The position numbers and the translations under genes were made by a program. This document shows positions 30,950-41,325 of a stretch of DNA of 64,000 bases, one piece after another. Source of the DNA: Gammaproteobacteria bacterium. Lineage in GTDB: Bacteria; Pseudomonadota; Gammaproteobacteria; Pseudomonadales; Cellvibrionaceae. Below the pieces are notes generated by a model. The model did not search any database and was not told the DNA's origin. It saw only the letters and a list, made by a program, of their open reading frames with translations. The DNA lies in NCBI GenBank assembly GCA_004173475.1, contig SEBU01000001.1, positions 558,001 through 622,000 of the forward strand, given 5' to 3'. Position 1 is the first letter of the stretch. Every line of letters begins with the position of its first letter.

Positions 30950-31939
30950 ATGTTGAAAAATATTCCATTTTCTTTGCTTGAGTTGGCGTCGGTTCGCGAG
31001 GGCGGAACTATAAGCGAAACGCTGCAAAACTCTTTAGGTTATGCTCAGGCGGCCGAAAAACTAGGCTTCAACCGTTTCTGGTTAGCCGAGCACCATAATA
31101 TGGAGGGAATAGCGAGTTCCGCAACAGCCGTTTTAATTGGTCACATCGCCGGAGGGACTAAAACCCTTCGTGTCGGTTCTGGTGGAATTATGCTGCCAAA
31201 CCATCCACCGCTCGTGATTGCAGAGCAGTTTGGAACACTTGCAAGTTTGTATCCAAATCGAATTGATTTGGGATTAGGGCGAGCACCAGGCACAGATCCC
31301 ATTACCAGCCGTGCATTGCGGCGCGATAATCTTGCAGCAGATCAATTTCCTACCGAAGTGAATTTGTTACAACAATTGTTAGCCCCCAGCAAACCGGGAC
31401 AAAACTTAAGAGCAATTCCGGGTGCAGGAACACAGGTGCCCATTTGGCTTTTAGGTTCGAGTTTATTCAGCGCACAGTTGGCAGCGAAGCGCGGTTTACC
31501 TTATGCATTTGCAGGGCATTTTGCACCGCGATTAATGCGTGAAGCGGTACGTATTTATCAGACACATTTTGAGCCTTCAGAAAACTTACAAGCGCCGTAC
31601 GTGATGTTGGGCATGCCAATTATTATTGCTGAAACAGAAACTGAAGCGAGATTTTTATCCACCACAAGTCAGCAGCGCATTTTAGCCTTGCTGCGTGGAA
31701 ATCCACTTTGGCTCAAGCCACCAGTAGAGTCTATGGAGGGCATTTGGGATCTTGGAGAAGAACTTAACGTTAAGGACTTTTTAGGTCTATCAGCAATTGG
31801 TAATCCGCAGCAAGTTAAAAATAAGCTTGAAGCTTTGGTGACCGAGTTAAATATAAACGAATTTATATTTACAAACGACCTCTACGATCCACAACAGCGA
31901 ATTAAGTCACTTGAACTCTTAGCTGCGCTTAAGTCGTGA
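30950..31939 (+). CDS. LLM-class flavin-dependent oxidoreductase
   Basis: A 329-residue luciferase-like monooxygenase resembling YhbW and the MsnO8 group. The N-terminal half has [39 protein letters not shown] and [12 protein letters not shown], which build the F420/FMN barrel of this family. It probably uses FMNH2 and O2; the substrate is unknown. It is monocistronic, between arginase and the esterase gene. Confidence 0.88.
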   Translation: MLKNIPFSLLELASVREGGTISETLQNSLGYAQAAEKLGFNRFWLAEHHNMEGIASSATAVLIGHIAGGTKTLRVGSGGIMLPNHPPLVIAEQFGTLASLYPNRIDLGLGRAPGTDPITSRALRRDNLAADQFPTEVNLLQQLLAPSKPGQNLRAIPGAGTQVPIWLLGSSLFSAQLAAKRGLPYAFAGHFAPRLMREAVRIYQTHFEPSENLQAPYVMLGMPIIIAETETEARFLSTTSQQRILALLRGNPLWLKPPVESMEGIWDLGEELNVKDFLGLSAIGNPQQVKNKLEALVTELNINEFIFTNDLYDPQQRIKSLELLAALKS

Positions 31940-32167
31940 CATTTCCTACCAATCGTAATTAACAAAATTATTAATATGACATAGAGCCACATGCGTATGT
32001 GCGCAACATTATACTTTAGTCTTATATCTTGTATTCAAGTGTGGCAATGACTTTCCTTTGCAGTAGACTGCAGCGATTTCGTTAAAAATTGCAGTCTAAC
32101 AATGTGGGGCCGGATCACTCGCAGGGTTAGTTTTATTAAATTGATCCATTCCGGAGGATTGTCCCCC

Positions 32168-33643
32168 ATGAAAACAATAAGTAATAAAATAATTTTATTT
32201 GCAGCCGCGATTTTTACCGCAGCCTTAAGTTCTACTTTAGTTGCGCCACGCGCTTCAGCTGCATCCTTACAAGAAATAACTAATTTCGGTAATAACCCAA
32301 CTAATTTGCGTATGCATTTGTACGCACCGGATTCGCTACCGAATAACGCAGCTGTATTAGTTGCTGTGCATTACTGTACTGGTTCGGGCCCCGCGTATTA
32401 TTCAGGAACTCAATTTGCAAGCCTGGCTGATCGCTACGGTTATATTGTTATTTATCCATCTGCAACACGCAGCGGAAATTGTTTTGACGTTTCAAGTTCG
32501 CAAGCGCTCACACACAATGGCAACAGTGACCCTGCAGCCATAATTTCGATGGTGAATTACGTTAAATCAAATTTCAGCGTGGACTCTACAAGAGTATTCG
32601 TAACGGGTTCTTCGTCCGGCGCTATGATGACCAATGTTTTATTAGGCGTTTATCCAGACGTTTTTAAAGCAGGTGCGTCATTTGCGGGTGTCCCTTTTGG
32701 CTGCTTCGCAACAACCAATGGCTCTTCTTGGAATAGTGATTGTGCTGGCGGCAACGTTAATAAATCACCGCAGGAATGGGGCAATCTTGTTCGAGCTGCC
32801 TACCCCAGTTATGGTGGAACGCGACCACGCATACAATTGTGGCATGGCACTAACGATGAAACTTTGAATTACAGAAATTTTAATGAAGCAATTGAACAAT
32901 GGACCAATGTGTTCGGCCTGAGCCAAACCCCTACTTACACAGATACTCCACAGTCTGGTTACACACGCACTCGTTACGGAAGCAGTGGTGGTCAAGCACA
33001 GGTTGAAGCTATCAGCATGCAGGGTGTCACTCACAACTTACCTGTCAATGCGGCGGAAGCGATTCGCTTTTTCGGTTTGAATTCGTCTGCCTCCTCGTCT
33101 TCATTATCTTCTTCCAGAAGCTCTTCGGTTATCTCAAGTTCTTCCATTGCCAATACAAGTTCAAGCTCAAGTTCCTTGCCGAGAAGCTCTTCTTCAAGCC
33201 TAACCTCAAGCTCTGCACCGAGAAGTTCATCGTCATCATCAAGTGTCGCAAGTGGCGCTCGTTGTAATTGGTATGGTTCGCCCATTGTGTTGTGCGTTAA
33301 TGCTACCAGCGGATGGGGCTGGGAAAATCAGCAAAGTTGCGTTTCTCGCAGCACCTGTAGCAGCCAGCCCGCACCCTACGGAATCGTTGGTGGAACAACA
33401 AGTTCTGCGCCCGCGAGCAGTTCCGCGCCCGCGAGCTCAAGTAGTTCATCCGTCGCAGTTTCATCAAGCTCCAATAGCTCAAGCTCGGCGTCCAACACCA
33501 CCATGCAAGTTTGTAATTGGTATGGCACGCGTTATCCTTTATGTGTTACTACTCCGTCCGGGTGGGGCTGGGAAAATCAGCGCAGTTGTATTGCACGCAC
33601 AACCTGCAGGGCGCAACCAGCACCTTACGGCGTAACGAACTAA
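32168..33643 (+). CDS. Secreted PHB-depolymerase-like (CE1-type) esterase with two CBM10 modules
   Basis: A ~491-residue exported esterase. Signal peptide at residues 1-32. The catalytic domain (~35-305) is an alpha/beta hydrolase of the PHB depolymerase/feruloyl-acetylxylan esterase type, with nucleophile motif [18 protein letters not shown] and a late VTHNLPV as likely Asp/His loops. Poly-serine linkers separate two 40-residue modules, each with CNWYG...LC...GWGWEN..SC...TC, the CBM10 cellulose-binding pattern typical of Cellvibrio plant-cell-wall enzymes. Its job is probably to de-esterify hemicellulose side chains. ATG 32168 is preceded by GGAGG ten bases upstream; a longer frame from 32102 has no signal peptide. 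A long hairpin follows. Confidence 0.93.
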   Translation: MKTISNKIILFAAAIFTAALSSTLVAPRASAASLQEITNFGNNPTNLRMHLYAPDSLPNNAAVLVAVHYCTGSGPAYYSGTQFASLADRYGYIVIYPSATRSGNCFDVSSSQALTHNGNSDPAAIISMVNYVKSNFSVDSTRVFVTGSSSGAMMTNVLLGVYPDVFKAGASFAGVPFGCFATTNGSSWNSDCAGGNVNKSPQEWGNLVRAAYPSYGGTRPRIQLWHGTNDETLNYRNFNEAIEQWTNVFGLSQTPTYTDTPQSGYTRTRYGSSGGQAQVEAISMQGVTHNLPVNAAEAIRFFGLNSSASSSSLSSSRSSSVISSSSIANTSSSSSSLPRSSSSSLTSSSAPRSSSSSSSVASGARCNWYGSPIVLCVNATSGWGWENQQSCVSRSTCSSQPAPYGIVGGTTSSAPASSSAPASSSSSSVAVSSSSNSSSSASNTTMQVCNWYGTRYPLCVTTPSGWGWENQRSCIARTTCRAQPAPYGVTN

Positions 33644-33662
33644 TATCCTCGTAATGTTTTGT

Positions 33663-33703
33663 CCTTTTGCATCAGATGCCACCTTGGCACCTGATGCAAA
33701 AGG
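33663..33703. terminator. Long hairpin after the esterase gene
   Basis: CCTTTTGCATCAG (33663-33675) pairs with CTGATGCAAAAGG (33691-33703), with TGCC/GGCA extending the stem. There is no clear T-run, so it may terminate weakly or stabilise the mRNA end. Confidence 0.6.
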
Positions 33704-33986
33704 TTCTATCCCTCCTACAAATAAAACCTCCTTCATCCCCATTTAACTCCTTGTGTAGCTCTCTCCAATCCAGCCTTTGTTATATCTAACCGATTCAAAT
33801 CCAGTTACCCTAACTAACAAAGTTGGATGGCGCACAGATGAATAAATGAATTGCATTTATTTTAAGAAACATTGTTCACGACATTTTAATATTAACCTAG
33901 CTGTACATTTTTTTGATCACCGGATTCGTTTTAAAATTTTGTGGCGCATAGCCAAACCGAAAGTATAAAAACTACGCAGGGATAAA

Positions 33987-35099
33987 ATGACCAAGGCTAG
34001 CTTTCAACTAGAAAACAATGGCACGCAATCTACTCTGTATTTAAGCGATGATTGGCAACTCGGTGAGACACCCGATGTGGATTCCATTCATTCAGACATT
34101 CCCGATGAAATCAAAACGCTCAATGTCAACACAGATAAATTGGGCCAGTGGGATTCAAGCCTTGCTATTACTTTGTTACACCTGGCGCGTCGGTGTCAGG
34201 AGAAAAATATCCAGTTCGACACCAGTAATACTCCCGAGGGTCTGCAGAAATTAATTCGCCTGGCTACGGACGTTCCCGCGTACCAATCCAGTAGCGAAAA
34301 GGAACCCGAGCCCTTTTTACAACGGATGCAGAAGAAATTTAACGATGTGTGGGGAGATATTAGCGCAACGTTTATCTTTATTGGTGAGGCCAGTCTTGCA
34401 CTCTTGCAATGGATTAAAGGCAACGCAAAAACACGCAAAAGCGATATTTTTTATTTTATAAATCAGGCTGGCCCAAAAGCATTAGCCATAGTCACACTGA
34501 TCAGCTTATTAGTAGGGATGATTCTCGCCTACCTTGGTTCTGTGCAATTGCGGCAATTAGGCGCACAAGTTTATGTAGCCGATTTAGTCGCCTTGGGCAT
34601 GGTACGTGAAATGGGTGCACTCATGACCGCCGTAATTATGGCTGGTCGCACTGGAGCAGCTTATGCCGCACAACTTGGCACCATGCAAGTTAACGAAGAA
34701 ATAGATGCATTAAAAATCATGGGCATTTCAAGCGTAGAATTTTTAGTGCTCCCGCGTTTAATCGCGTTGGTTTTTGTAATGCCACTACTGTGTATTTATG
34801 CGGACATTATTGGAATGATTGGTGGTGCGTTAATCGCAGCCAATATGGATGTAAGCTTCACGCAATATATTCTACAAACTCAGGGCGCTGTAGATTGGTT
34901 AGATATTTGGACCGGTATATTAAAAAGTGTTTTCTTCGGAATATTGATTGCGATTGCCGGGTGCCAAGCGGGGTTGAATTGTGGGCGAGACTCCAATGCG
35001 GTGGGTATGGCGGCTACCAATGCGGTAGTAAGGGCCATCGTATATTTGGTGGTTGCAGATGCGGCCTTTAACATCCTTTACGACAAGTTGGGAATTTAA
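33987..35099 (+). CDS. MlaE-type lipid ABC permease with N-terminal STAS-like domain
   Basis: A 370-residue inner-membrane permease. Residues ~1-95 are soluble and STAS-like (ending TPEGLQKLIRLA). The rest is the MlaE/YrbE fold with about five helices and the conserved LVGMILAYLGSVQLRQLGA and LGTMQVNEEIDALKIMGI segments. It transports phospholipids or other hydrophobic compounds between membranes with the downstream MCE protein and ATPase. First gene of a four-gene operon; the next ATG follows two bases after its stop. In E. coli the STAS protein MlaB is separate; here it is fused. Confidence 0.9.
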   Translation: MTKASFQLENNGTQSTLYLSDDWQLGETPDVDSIHSDIPDEIKTLNVNTDKLGQWDSSLAITLLHLARRCQEKNIQFDTSNTPEGLQKLIRLATDVPAYQSSSEKEPEPFLQRMQKKFNDVWGDISATFIFIGEASLALLQWIKGNAKTRKSDIFYFINQAGPKALAIVTLISLLVGMILAYLGSVQLRQLGAQVYVADLVALGMVREMGALMTAVIMAGRTGAAYAAQLGTMQVNEEIDALKIMGISSVEFLVLPRLIALVFVMPLLCIYADIIGMIGGALIAANMDVSFTQYILQTQGAVDWLDIWTGILKSVFFGILIAIAGCQAGLNCGRDSNAVGMAATNAVVRAIVYLVVADAAFNILYDKLGI

Positions 35100-35101
35100 T
35101 T

Positions 35102-35929
35102 ATGGCTGCCACTGAATCAGAGTCGAACACGGAAATAATTCCCGACACCAATTCACAACCTTTTATTTCCGTAAATAATCTAAGTATTGGTTATGGAGAT
35201 CGCGCCGTACAAAATAATTTAAATTTTACGGTTAATAAAAACGATATCTTTTTTGTCATAGGTGGAAGTGGCTGCGGTAAAACAACCTTGCTCAAAAGTA
35301 TGATTGGACTACTTCCCCCTATCAAAGGCGAGGTGCTCTACAAGGGGCAAAATTATTACACGGCAGATGAAAAGTCACGCCTTGAGCTTTTAAAAAGCTG
35401 GGGTATAACCTTTCAAACCGGTGCGCTTTTTTCCAGCATGAGTCTGGGCGAAAATGTCGCCCTACCTCTCCAGCTCTACACCGACTTAAGCGAAAAACAA
35501 ATTGCGGAAACGGTTGCTTACAAACTTGCATTGGTGGGGCTTGCAGGGTTCGAGGAATTTTATCCTTCTGAACTGAGCGGTGGCATGCACAAACGAGCTG
35601 GTCTCGCACGCGCTATAGCATTAGACCCTCAATTATTATTTTTTGATGAACCTTCTGCCGGGCTTGATCCCATCAGCTCATTACGTTTGGATCAATTAAT
35701 TTTGCAAGTGTGCAGAGCATTGGACTCGACCGTGATCATAGTGTCCCACGAATTACCCAGTATCTTATCGATAGGCACCAACTCAGTATTTCTCGATGCG
35801 CAAAGCAAAACCATGTTGGATGCAGGAGATCCAAAAATGTTACTGGAACACAGCAAAGAAGAAAAAGTGCGGCAATTTTTAACTCGCGCTGAAAATAAAA
35901 CTCAACCCATTGAAGAGTCAACGTCATGA
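35102..35929 (+). CDS. MlaF-type ABC transporter ATPase
   Basis: A 275-residue ATP-binding subunit. Walker A GGSGCGKTTLL (~52-62), signature LSGGMHKRAGLARA and Walker B LLFFDEPSAGLDP are complete. It powers the permease encoded just upstream. Its last codons overlap the MCE gene start by four bases (ATGA), so translation is coupled. Confidence 0.92.
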   Translation: MAATESESNTEIIPDTNSQPFISVNNLSIGYGDRAVQNNLNFTVNKNDIFFVIGGSGCGKTTLLKSMIGLLPPIKGEVLYKGQNYYTADEKSRLELLKSWGITFQTGALFSSMSLGENVALPLQLYTDLSEKQIAETVAYKLALVGLAGFEEFYPSELSGGMHKRAGLARAIALDPQLLFFDEPSAGLDPISSLRLDQLILQVCRALDSTVIIVSHELPSILSIGTNSVFLDAQSKTMLDAGDPKMLLEHSKEEKVRQFLTRAENKTQPIEESTS

Positions 35930-36903
35930 CTAATACCAAAAACACCGCATTTACCATAGGTGCTTTTATTGTAGGCGCCATGGTACTTATTTTTGTCGCG
36001 CTGCTGTTTTTTTCTGGCGGTCGGCTTTTCTCAGAAAAAGAACCTGTGATTATGTATTTTGAGGGTTCGGTACAGGGTTTACAGGTAGGCGCTCCTGTTA
36101 AATTAAAAGGTGTCGTACTCGGAGAAATCACTGATATCCAGCTTAATTTTCAAAACGATGAAAAAACGGTTATTACAGCTGTTACCGCTGATTTGGTTCT
36201 AAAACGCATTAACAGCAAGGGAATCAGTATTAAACGAGAATTTTTTAACGAAGCCATAAAAAACGGCATGCGGGCACAATTAAATTTTCAAAGTTTTTTA
36301 ACTGGTCTACTGTATGTTGAACTCGATTTTTATCCCGAAACACCGGTTAAGCTTTACGGCCTGCAGAATAAAATTCGTGAGTTGCCTACGGCTGCCACTC
36401 AATTTGAAAAACTTTCGAAGCGTTTTGCTGATATGGATATCAGTGGAATAGTCACACATGTGGATGAACTGCTAACGGAAGTTAATAAAATTGTAAAAAG
36501 CGGCGATATTCAAGTAGCAATAAAAAGCGTCGGTGACGCTGCAACATCGGTGGAAAAAACCTCAGACTCCTTCGACAAAAACTTTTCCGACCTTAGCCGA
36601 AACATCGAAAAAACCCGTACTCAAGTTGATAAATTGTTAGTCGAGTTAAATACCCAAACTCCAGAGATAGCGCAGGCGCTACACAAAAGCCTTAACGATT
36701 TAAGTACTAGCCTACAACAAGTCGATAAAAGTGCAGCCTCGATTGGCAATACCTTTTCTGAGGATGCGCCTTTGTTAAATCAACTCAATTCCACCCTCGA
36801 AAGCATTAATCGATCTGCTAGCGCGTTTCGCGACTTAACCGATACATTAGAGCAACAACCTGAAGCTTTGTTGCGCGGCAAAAATACCGCTAAGGATAAA
36901 TAA
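35926..36903 (+). CDS. MlaD/MCE-family substrate-binding protein
   Basis: A 325-residue periplasmic MCE protein. One N-terminal helix (~8-32) anchors it. The MCE domain (~38-120) has YFEGSVQGLQVGAPVKLKGV and GMRAQLNFQSFLTGLLYVEL. A long Gln/Ser/Thr-rich coiled-coil region follows (~160-310), probably forming a needle-like bridge toward the outer membrane. It partners the permease and ATPase in this operon. Confidence 0.9.
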   Translation: MTNTKNTAFTIGAFIVGAMVLIFVALLFFSGGRLFSEKEPVIMYFEGSVQGLQVGAPVKLKGVVLGEITDIQLNFQNDEKTVITAVTADLVLKRINSKGISIKREFFNEAIKNGMRAQLNFQSFLTGLLYVELDFYPETPVKLYGLQNKIRELPTAATQFEKLSKRFADMDISGIVTHVDELLTEVNKIVKSGDIQVAIKSVGDAATSVEKTSDSFDKNFSDLSRNIEKTRTQVDKLLVELNTQTPEIAQALHKSLNDLSTSLQQVDKSAASIGNTFSEDAPLLNQLNSTLESINRSASAFRDLTDTLEQQPEALLRGKNTAKDK

Positions 36904-36904
36904 T

Positions 36905-37480
36905 ATGAAAAAATTAGTATTAATCGTGGGCATTTGCTGTTTCATATTTGCATGTGCGAATTCGCCGAAGAAAAATTATTTTTATCTGACGCCTAACCTT
37001 ACTACCGAATCGCAAAGTAAAAGCGAAATTAATGAACTCATCGGTATTGGGCCCGTTGAAATTGCGGAATATCTCAGCCGCTCGCAAATTATCGACAATC
37101 AAACCGACAACTCGCTAAACCTCTCCGAAAACGCGTATTGGGCCGAACCCTTGGACAAAAGCATCGCTCGGGTTATTGCGCTGAATTTAACCCAATCAAA
37201 TAGCGCGCGAAGTTTTGTGAATTTTCCATGGCGCAGTGACAGTAAACCACGCCACAGCATTCGCGTGCGTGTCGATAATCTCTCTCGTACGGATAATAAA
37301 GCATCGATAAATGCGACGTGGGAATTAGTGGATAACGATACAAAAACCAACATTGTTCGGCGAAATTTTATCCGAACTATTGGGTCTGATTCCGGTGCGA
37401 GAGGCCTCGCCAAGGCGTACAGTCGGCTTCTTGCGGACTTGGCGAGTGAAATGGATAAGGAATTAAACGAAGTGCGGTAA
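36905..37480 (+). CDS. PqiC-like transport-auxiliary lipoprotein
   Basis: A 191-residue lipoprotein. The signal ends with a lipobox-like FACANS, so Cys17 is the probable lipid-modified residue. The rest matches the ABC-type transport auxiliary lipoprotein (PqiC/DUF330) family: NYFYLTPN near the start and IGPVEIAEYLSRSQII. It starts two bases after the MCE stop. It should sit in the outer membrane and receive lipid from the MCE protein. This is the last gene of the operon. Confidence 0.85.
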   Translation: MKKLVLIVGICCFIFACANSPKKNYFYLTPNLTTESQSKSEINELIGIGPVEIAEYLSRSQIIDNQTDNSLNLSENAYWAEPLDKSIARVIALNLTQSNSARSFVNFPWRSDSKPRHSIRVRVDNLSRTDNKASINATWELVDNDTKTNIVRRNFIRTIGSDSGARGLAKAYSRLLADLASEMDKELNEVR

Positions 37481-37519
37481 AAAAAGCAGTAAATAAAAAG
37501 TCCAACCAGCAGTTTATCT

Positions 37520-37547
37520 GCAAAAAAACGGCGATCAAATCGCCGTT
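37520..37547 (-). terminator. Terminator, mainly for the OsmC-like gene
   Basis: AACGGCGAT pairs with ATCGCCGTT around CAA (37527-37547). On the minus strand the stem is followed by T7, so it ends the OsmC-like gene; it may also stop the convergent lipid-transport operon. Confidence 0.8.
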
Positions 37548-37575
37548 CTACATTTTACAGTCCAAGCTCAACAAA

Positions 37576-37995
37576 TTAAGCCTCGCGTATTTCATAAGCG
37601 TGCGTGATTTCAACTCCACCAGCTTCCAACATAATTGACGCGGAACAATATTTTGTCGCGGACAATTCAACCGCCCTTTTCACTTGCGCTTCTTTAAGTT
37701 CTTTTCCGGTGACAATAAAGTGCATATGGATTTTCGTGAAGGGTGATGGAACTCCCTCGGCGCGTTCTGCTTGTAGCTCACAGCGACAGTCAGTTACGGC
37801 TTGGCGTGCTTTGGTGAGAATGCTCATTACATCAAATGAAGAGCAGCCACCCAAACCCATTAACAACATCTCCATCGGCCGTACGCCGGTGTTACGCCCA
37901 CCGTGATCTGGAGGGCCATCCATTAGCACTGCGTGACCACTTCCCGACTCTGCTAAAAATTGTGCGCCATCCACCCATTTGACCACTGCTTGCAT
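37576..37995 (-). CDS. OsmC-family protein, YhfA-like
   Basis: A 139-residue OsmC/Ohr-fold protein. It has the two conserved cysteines in GLGGCSSFD and ATKYCSAS, and the RPMEMLLMGLGGCS helix. OsmC/Ohr proteins reduce organic hydroperoxides; the YhfA branch has no proven substrate. In many gammaproteobacteria it lies beside crp, as here, transcribed divergently. Confidence 0.88.
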   Translation of the reverse strand: MQAVVKWVDGAQFLAESGSGHAVLMDGPPDHGGRNTGVRPMEMLLMGLGGCSSFDVMSILTKARQAVTDCRCELQAERAEGVPSPFTKIHMHFIVTGKELKEAQVKRAVELSATKYCSASIMLEAGGVEITHAYEIREA

Positions 37996-38230
37996 GTAAA
38001 CCTCGTCACTTACCTATAATAAAGGTGGCAAGGTTAACATACGCCACATAAAAAAATGAAAGCGTCACCAAAATCAACATATATCTCAAAAATAAGATTT
38101 TCTTATGGACAACTATCAGGACTAGGCTTATAACGACGTCACAAAGCTTTAGCTACTTACTGGCAGATTACTATACTAACAGCCATAATAAGACTATTTA
38201 TCGCATTATCTTATGCAAAGGAGCATCAAC

Positions 38231-38866
38231 TTGGTCTCAGTGTCACTCACCCCGCATATAAAAAACGTAGACGAATTTTTAGTCCATTGTCATCGCCGCC
38301 GCTATCCGGCTAAAAGCACCATAATTTATGCTGGCGACAAAAGTGACTCACTGTATTACATCGTAAAAGGTTCCGTAACCGTTCTCATTGAAGATGACGA
38401 TGGCCACGAAATGATTGTCGCCTACTTAAATGATGGTGACTTTTTCGGTGAGATGGGTTTGTTTGATGATAAAGATTCCCGTAGCGCATGGGTAAGAGCA
38501 AAAACAGAATGTGAAGTTGCCGAAATTGGATATGCGAAGTTCCAGGAAATATCAGAAGCACATCCTGAATTCCTATTTGCGCTCGGTATTCAAATGGCGC
38601 GCCGCTTACGCGCAACGACTCGTAAAGTTGGCGACCTCGCTTTCCTGGATGTAACTGGCCGCGTTGCCCGCACATTGTTGGAGTTGTGTAAGGAACCCGA
38701 TGCGATGACTCACCCTGATGGTATGCAAATTAAAATCACTCGTCAGGAAATTGGCCGCATAGTAGGCTGCTCTCGCGAGATGGTTGGCCGCGTACTTAAA
38801 ACTTTGGAAGACCAAGGTTTAGTACTGGTCAAAGGCAAAACCATGGTTGTTTACGGAACTCGTTAA
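38231..38866 (+). CDS. crp: cAMP-activated global regulator Vfr/CRP
   Basis: A 211-residue CRP-family activator. The cAMP-binding domain has [10 protein letters not shown] and [17 protein letters not shown]; the C-terminal helix-turn-helix is [20 protein letters not shown]. It closely resembles P. aeruginosa Vfr ([18 protein letters not shown] near the start). TTG 38231 is chosen because it gives [11 protein letters not shown], matching Vfr's MVAITHTPKLK, and AAAGGAG lies seven bases before it. ATG 38213 would place that site inside the gene. It is convergent with the trpDC side through a shared terminator. Confidence 0.92.
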   Translation: MVSVSLTPHIKNVDEFLVHCHRRRYPAKSTIIYAGDKSDSLYYIVKGSVTVLIEDDDGHEMIVAYLNDGDFFGEMGLFDDKDSRSAWVRAKTECEVAEIGYAKFQEISEAHPEFLFALGIQMARRLRATTRKVGDLAFLDVTGRVARTLLELCKEPDAMTHPDGMQIKITRQEIGRIVGCSREMVGRVLKTLEDQGLVLVKGKTMVVYGTR

Positions 38867-38880
38867 TTTTGTAAATTCGA

Positions 38881-38909
38881 AAAAAAAACCGCCAATCGGC
38901 GGTTTTTTT
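38881..38909. terminator. Bidirectional terminator between crp and trpC
   Basis: ACCGCC (38888-38893) pairs with GGCGGT (38898-38903), with an A8 run on one side and T7 on the other. It serves both convergent genes. Confidence 0.92.
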
Positions 38910-38928
38910 ATGCTCGCATTTCAAGCAA

Positions 38929-39726
38929 TTATTTAAAAAATTCGCTTAAGGCAACTCCCGGTTCTTCAGCACGCATAAACGCCTCACCCACTAAAAATGC
39001 ATTCACATTTTTAGCTCGCATTGCTTGCACATCTTCAGGAGCCAAAATTCCGCTCTCAGTTACGACAATACGCTCAGGACCAATTTGGTCCAGCAATTTA
39101 TAGGTCGTGTCCAAGGTTACATCGAACGTATGTAAGTTGCGGTTGTTAATGCCGATAAGTTTGTTGGGCAATTGCAATGCGATATCCAACTCTTTTTCAT
39201 CATGAACTTCAACAAGCACATCCAAACCAATCCCGTGCGCCAAATCGTTTAGTTCCTTCAGCTTTGCAGTGTCAAGCGCCGACACAATCAGCAACACGCA
39301 GTCGGCTCCCAAAGCACGAGCTTCGTAGATGTGATATTCATCCACCAAAAAATCTTTGCGGATAACAGGAATATTTACGGCCGCACGAGCTTGCAGTAAA
39401 TAAGCGTCTGCGCCCTGGAAAAAATCAACATCCGTGAGAACAGAAAGACAAGCCGCGCCACCCTGCTCGTAAGAACGAGCAATTTCAGCGGGAACAAAAT
39501 GTTCGCGAATAACACCTTTACTGGGAGATGCTTTTTTTATTTCGGCAATAACAGCTGCTTTACCCTGCTCAACTTTTTGCTCAATAGCATTTACAAAACC
39601 ACGCGCCGGTAACTGCTCGCCCGCGCGAACTTTTAAATCAGCAAGCGACGTATTTTGTTTACGTAAGGCAATTTCGTCCCATTTGCGAGCAATAATTTTA
39701 CGCAATACCGTGGGCGTTTCAGACAT
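38929..39726 (-). CDS. trpC: Indole-3-glycerol phosphate synthase
   Basis: A 265-residue TIM-barrel enzyme that converts CdRP to indole-3-glycerol phosphate in tryptophan synthesis. Visible motifs are [15 protein letters not shown] (substrate phosphate and catalytic Lys), [22 protein letters not shown] and [11 protein letters not shown], and TESGI near the end. It is the single-function form (not fused to trpF). It follows trpD in the same direction. Confidence 0.95.
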   Translation of the reverse strand: MSETPTVLRKIIARKWDEIALRKQNTSLADLKVRAGEQLPARGFVNAIEQKVEQGKAAVIAEIKKASPSKGVIREHFVPAEIARSYEQGGAACLSVLTDVDFFQGADAYLLQARAAVNIPVIRKDFLVDEYHIYEARALGADCVLLIVSALDTAKLKELNDLAHGIGLDVLVEVHDEKELDIALQLPNKLIGINNRNLHTFDVTLDTTYKLLDQIGPERIVVTESGILAPEDVQAMRAKNVNAFLVGEAFMRAEEPGVALSEFFK

Positions 39727-39798
39727 GCTGTTCTCTCTTACTATTTAATCTACTTAATTTACTGAACACTTTTAAAAAATGAATTCTAAAAATAGAGG

Positions 39799-40827
39799 TT
39801 ACAAGTATTGGGTAAAAGCTGCTAGCTCGCGAATTTTTTCACCCGCTAAACTACTGCCTATTGCATCACGGGCCATTTCAACGCCGTCAGCGAAAGTGTC
39901 GACAACACCACTGACATAAATTGCTGCGCCCGCATTGAGGGTAATGATATCTGCTGCTTTTTCTGCATACTGCCCGCGCCGATTGCCGAGGGCATCTTTA
40001 ATAAGTAATAAAGAGTCTTCCGCGTTGCGAACACTTAAGCCAATTAAACTCTTGCTTTGAATACCAAAATCTTCCGGTTTTATCGTGTACTCGCGAATAA
40101 CACCATTCTTTAACTCAGCAATTTGGGTTTCGGTCGCCAGACTTATTTCATCCAAACCATCTTTGGCATGAACGACCATGACATGTTCGCTTCCAAGACG
40201 CGCTAGTACTTCAGCCATAGGTTTGCACAGCGCTCCGTTAAAGACACCGATGACCTGACGCTTGACGTTAGCGGGATTAGTGATGGGACCGAGCATATTG
40301 AAAATAGTGCGCATTCCCAATTCTTTACGCGGGCCAATCGCGTGCTTCATTGCACTGTGGTGGGCTGGAGCAAACATAAAACCCACGCCTATTTCTTTAA
40401 CGCAACGCGCAACCTGTTCAGCAGTTATATCCAATTTTATTCCAGCGGCTTCAAGAACATCTGCACTTCCTGTTGAGCTGGACACTGAACGATTACCGTG
40501 TTTTGCAACTCGTCCACCCGCTGCTGCAACCACAAATGCACTGGCCGTAGACACATTGAACAAATTGGCACCATCGCCACCGGTACCGCATGTATCCACC
40601 AGATAATCCGCTTGAATATCAACTGGCGTTGCAAGCTCGCGCATTACCATGGCTGCGCCGGTAATTTCGTCCAAAGTTTCCCCTTTCATGCGCAGCGCGA
40701 CCAAAAAGCCGCCAATCTGCGCGGGTGTCGCTCCGCCCGTCATAACAATACGCATGATCTCAATCATTTCTTCGGTGCTGAGATCAACTCGCGCAACCAA
40801 AGTGTTCAATGCTTGTTTGATATCCAT
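39799..40827 (-). CDS. trpD: Anthranilate phosphoribosyltransferase
   Basis: A 342-residue enzyme that joins anthranilate and PRPP. The PRPP loop is [18 protein letters not shown] (~82-99). [19 protein letters not shown] and the Mg site after [12 protein letters not shown] are present. It is the stand-alone form (not fused to trpG). Followed by trpC 72 bases on; upstream are a tautomerase-like and a DUF1330 gene rather than trpG directly. Confidence 0.95.
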   Translation of the reverse strand: MDIKQALNTLVARVDLSTEEMIEIMRIVMTGGATPAQIGGFLVALRMKGETLDEITGAAMVMRELATPVDIQADYLVDTCGTGGDGANLFNVSTASAFVVAAAGGRVAKHGNRSVSSSTGSADVLEAAGIKLDITAEQVARCVKEIGVGFMFAPAHHSAMKHAIGPRKELGMRTIFNMLGPITNPANVKRQVIGVFNGALCKPMAEVLARLGSEHVMVVHAKDGLDEISLATETQIAELKNGVIREYTIKPEDFGIQSKSLIGLSVRNAEDSLLLIKDALGNRRGQYAEKAADIITLNAGAAIYVSGVVDTFADGVEMARDAIGSSLAGEKIRELAAFTQYL

Positions 40828-40909
40828 TGCCTACCGCCTTTATTGTTCACGCGCCTGTCTTTCTGGGACGACACATTATTTATTTGTGTATTTGTTACTC
40901 GAGCTTTTA

Positions 40910-41299
40910 TTACACATTAATTGCGTAATTAAGTTTTATTTCGTCACCATGCATACCGCGAAATCCCCAATTACAAGCGGGGCTTTCGTAAATACAGATT
41001 TCGACATCCATATTCTCGATTCCGATTTCCATTTTAATATTATCAAACAGTAAACGAATTAATTTTTTTCGTGCTTCGATTGAACGCCCTTCGATCATTG
41101 TAATTTCTATAATGATGTATGAGTCGCTTCTGCCAGCGGGCATAAAAAAATCATCTTTTTCAAGACCAATAAAACGATGCGCGCGTTTATCGGCAGGAAA
41201 TTGCAAAGCATCCATTACGCAGGAATGAATGACATCAGACAATCGCCGCTTAATGGGATCCAGATTCGTTTTTAAGCCGTAAATTTTAATTTGTGACAT
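40910..41299 (-). CDS. Tautomerase-family protein
   Basis: A ~129-residue protein similar to 4-oxalocrotonate tautomerase-fold proteins: RRLSDVIHSCVMDALQFP near the start, SYIIIEITMIEGRSIEARKKLIRLLF in the middle, and an IENMDVEICIYE strand. Classical tautomerases use an N-terminal proline after Met removal; here the start is MSQIKIYG, so Pro1 is absent and the activity is uncertain. ATG 41299 has GGAG seven bases upstream. It sits between trpD and the DUF1330 gene in the same direction, an unusual insertion in a trp cluster. Confidence 0.75.
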   Translation of the reverse strand: MSQIKIYGLKTNLDPIKRRLSDVIHSCVMDALQFPADKRAHRFIGLEKDDFFMPAGRSDSYIIIEITMIEGRSIEARKKLIRLLFDNIKMEIGIENMDVEICIYESPACNWGFRGMHGDEIKLNYAINV

Positions 41300-41325
41300 T
41301 ATTCGTCTCCAAACATTTATCAAGT

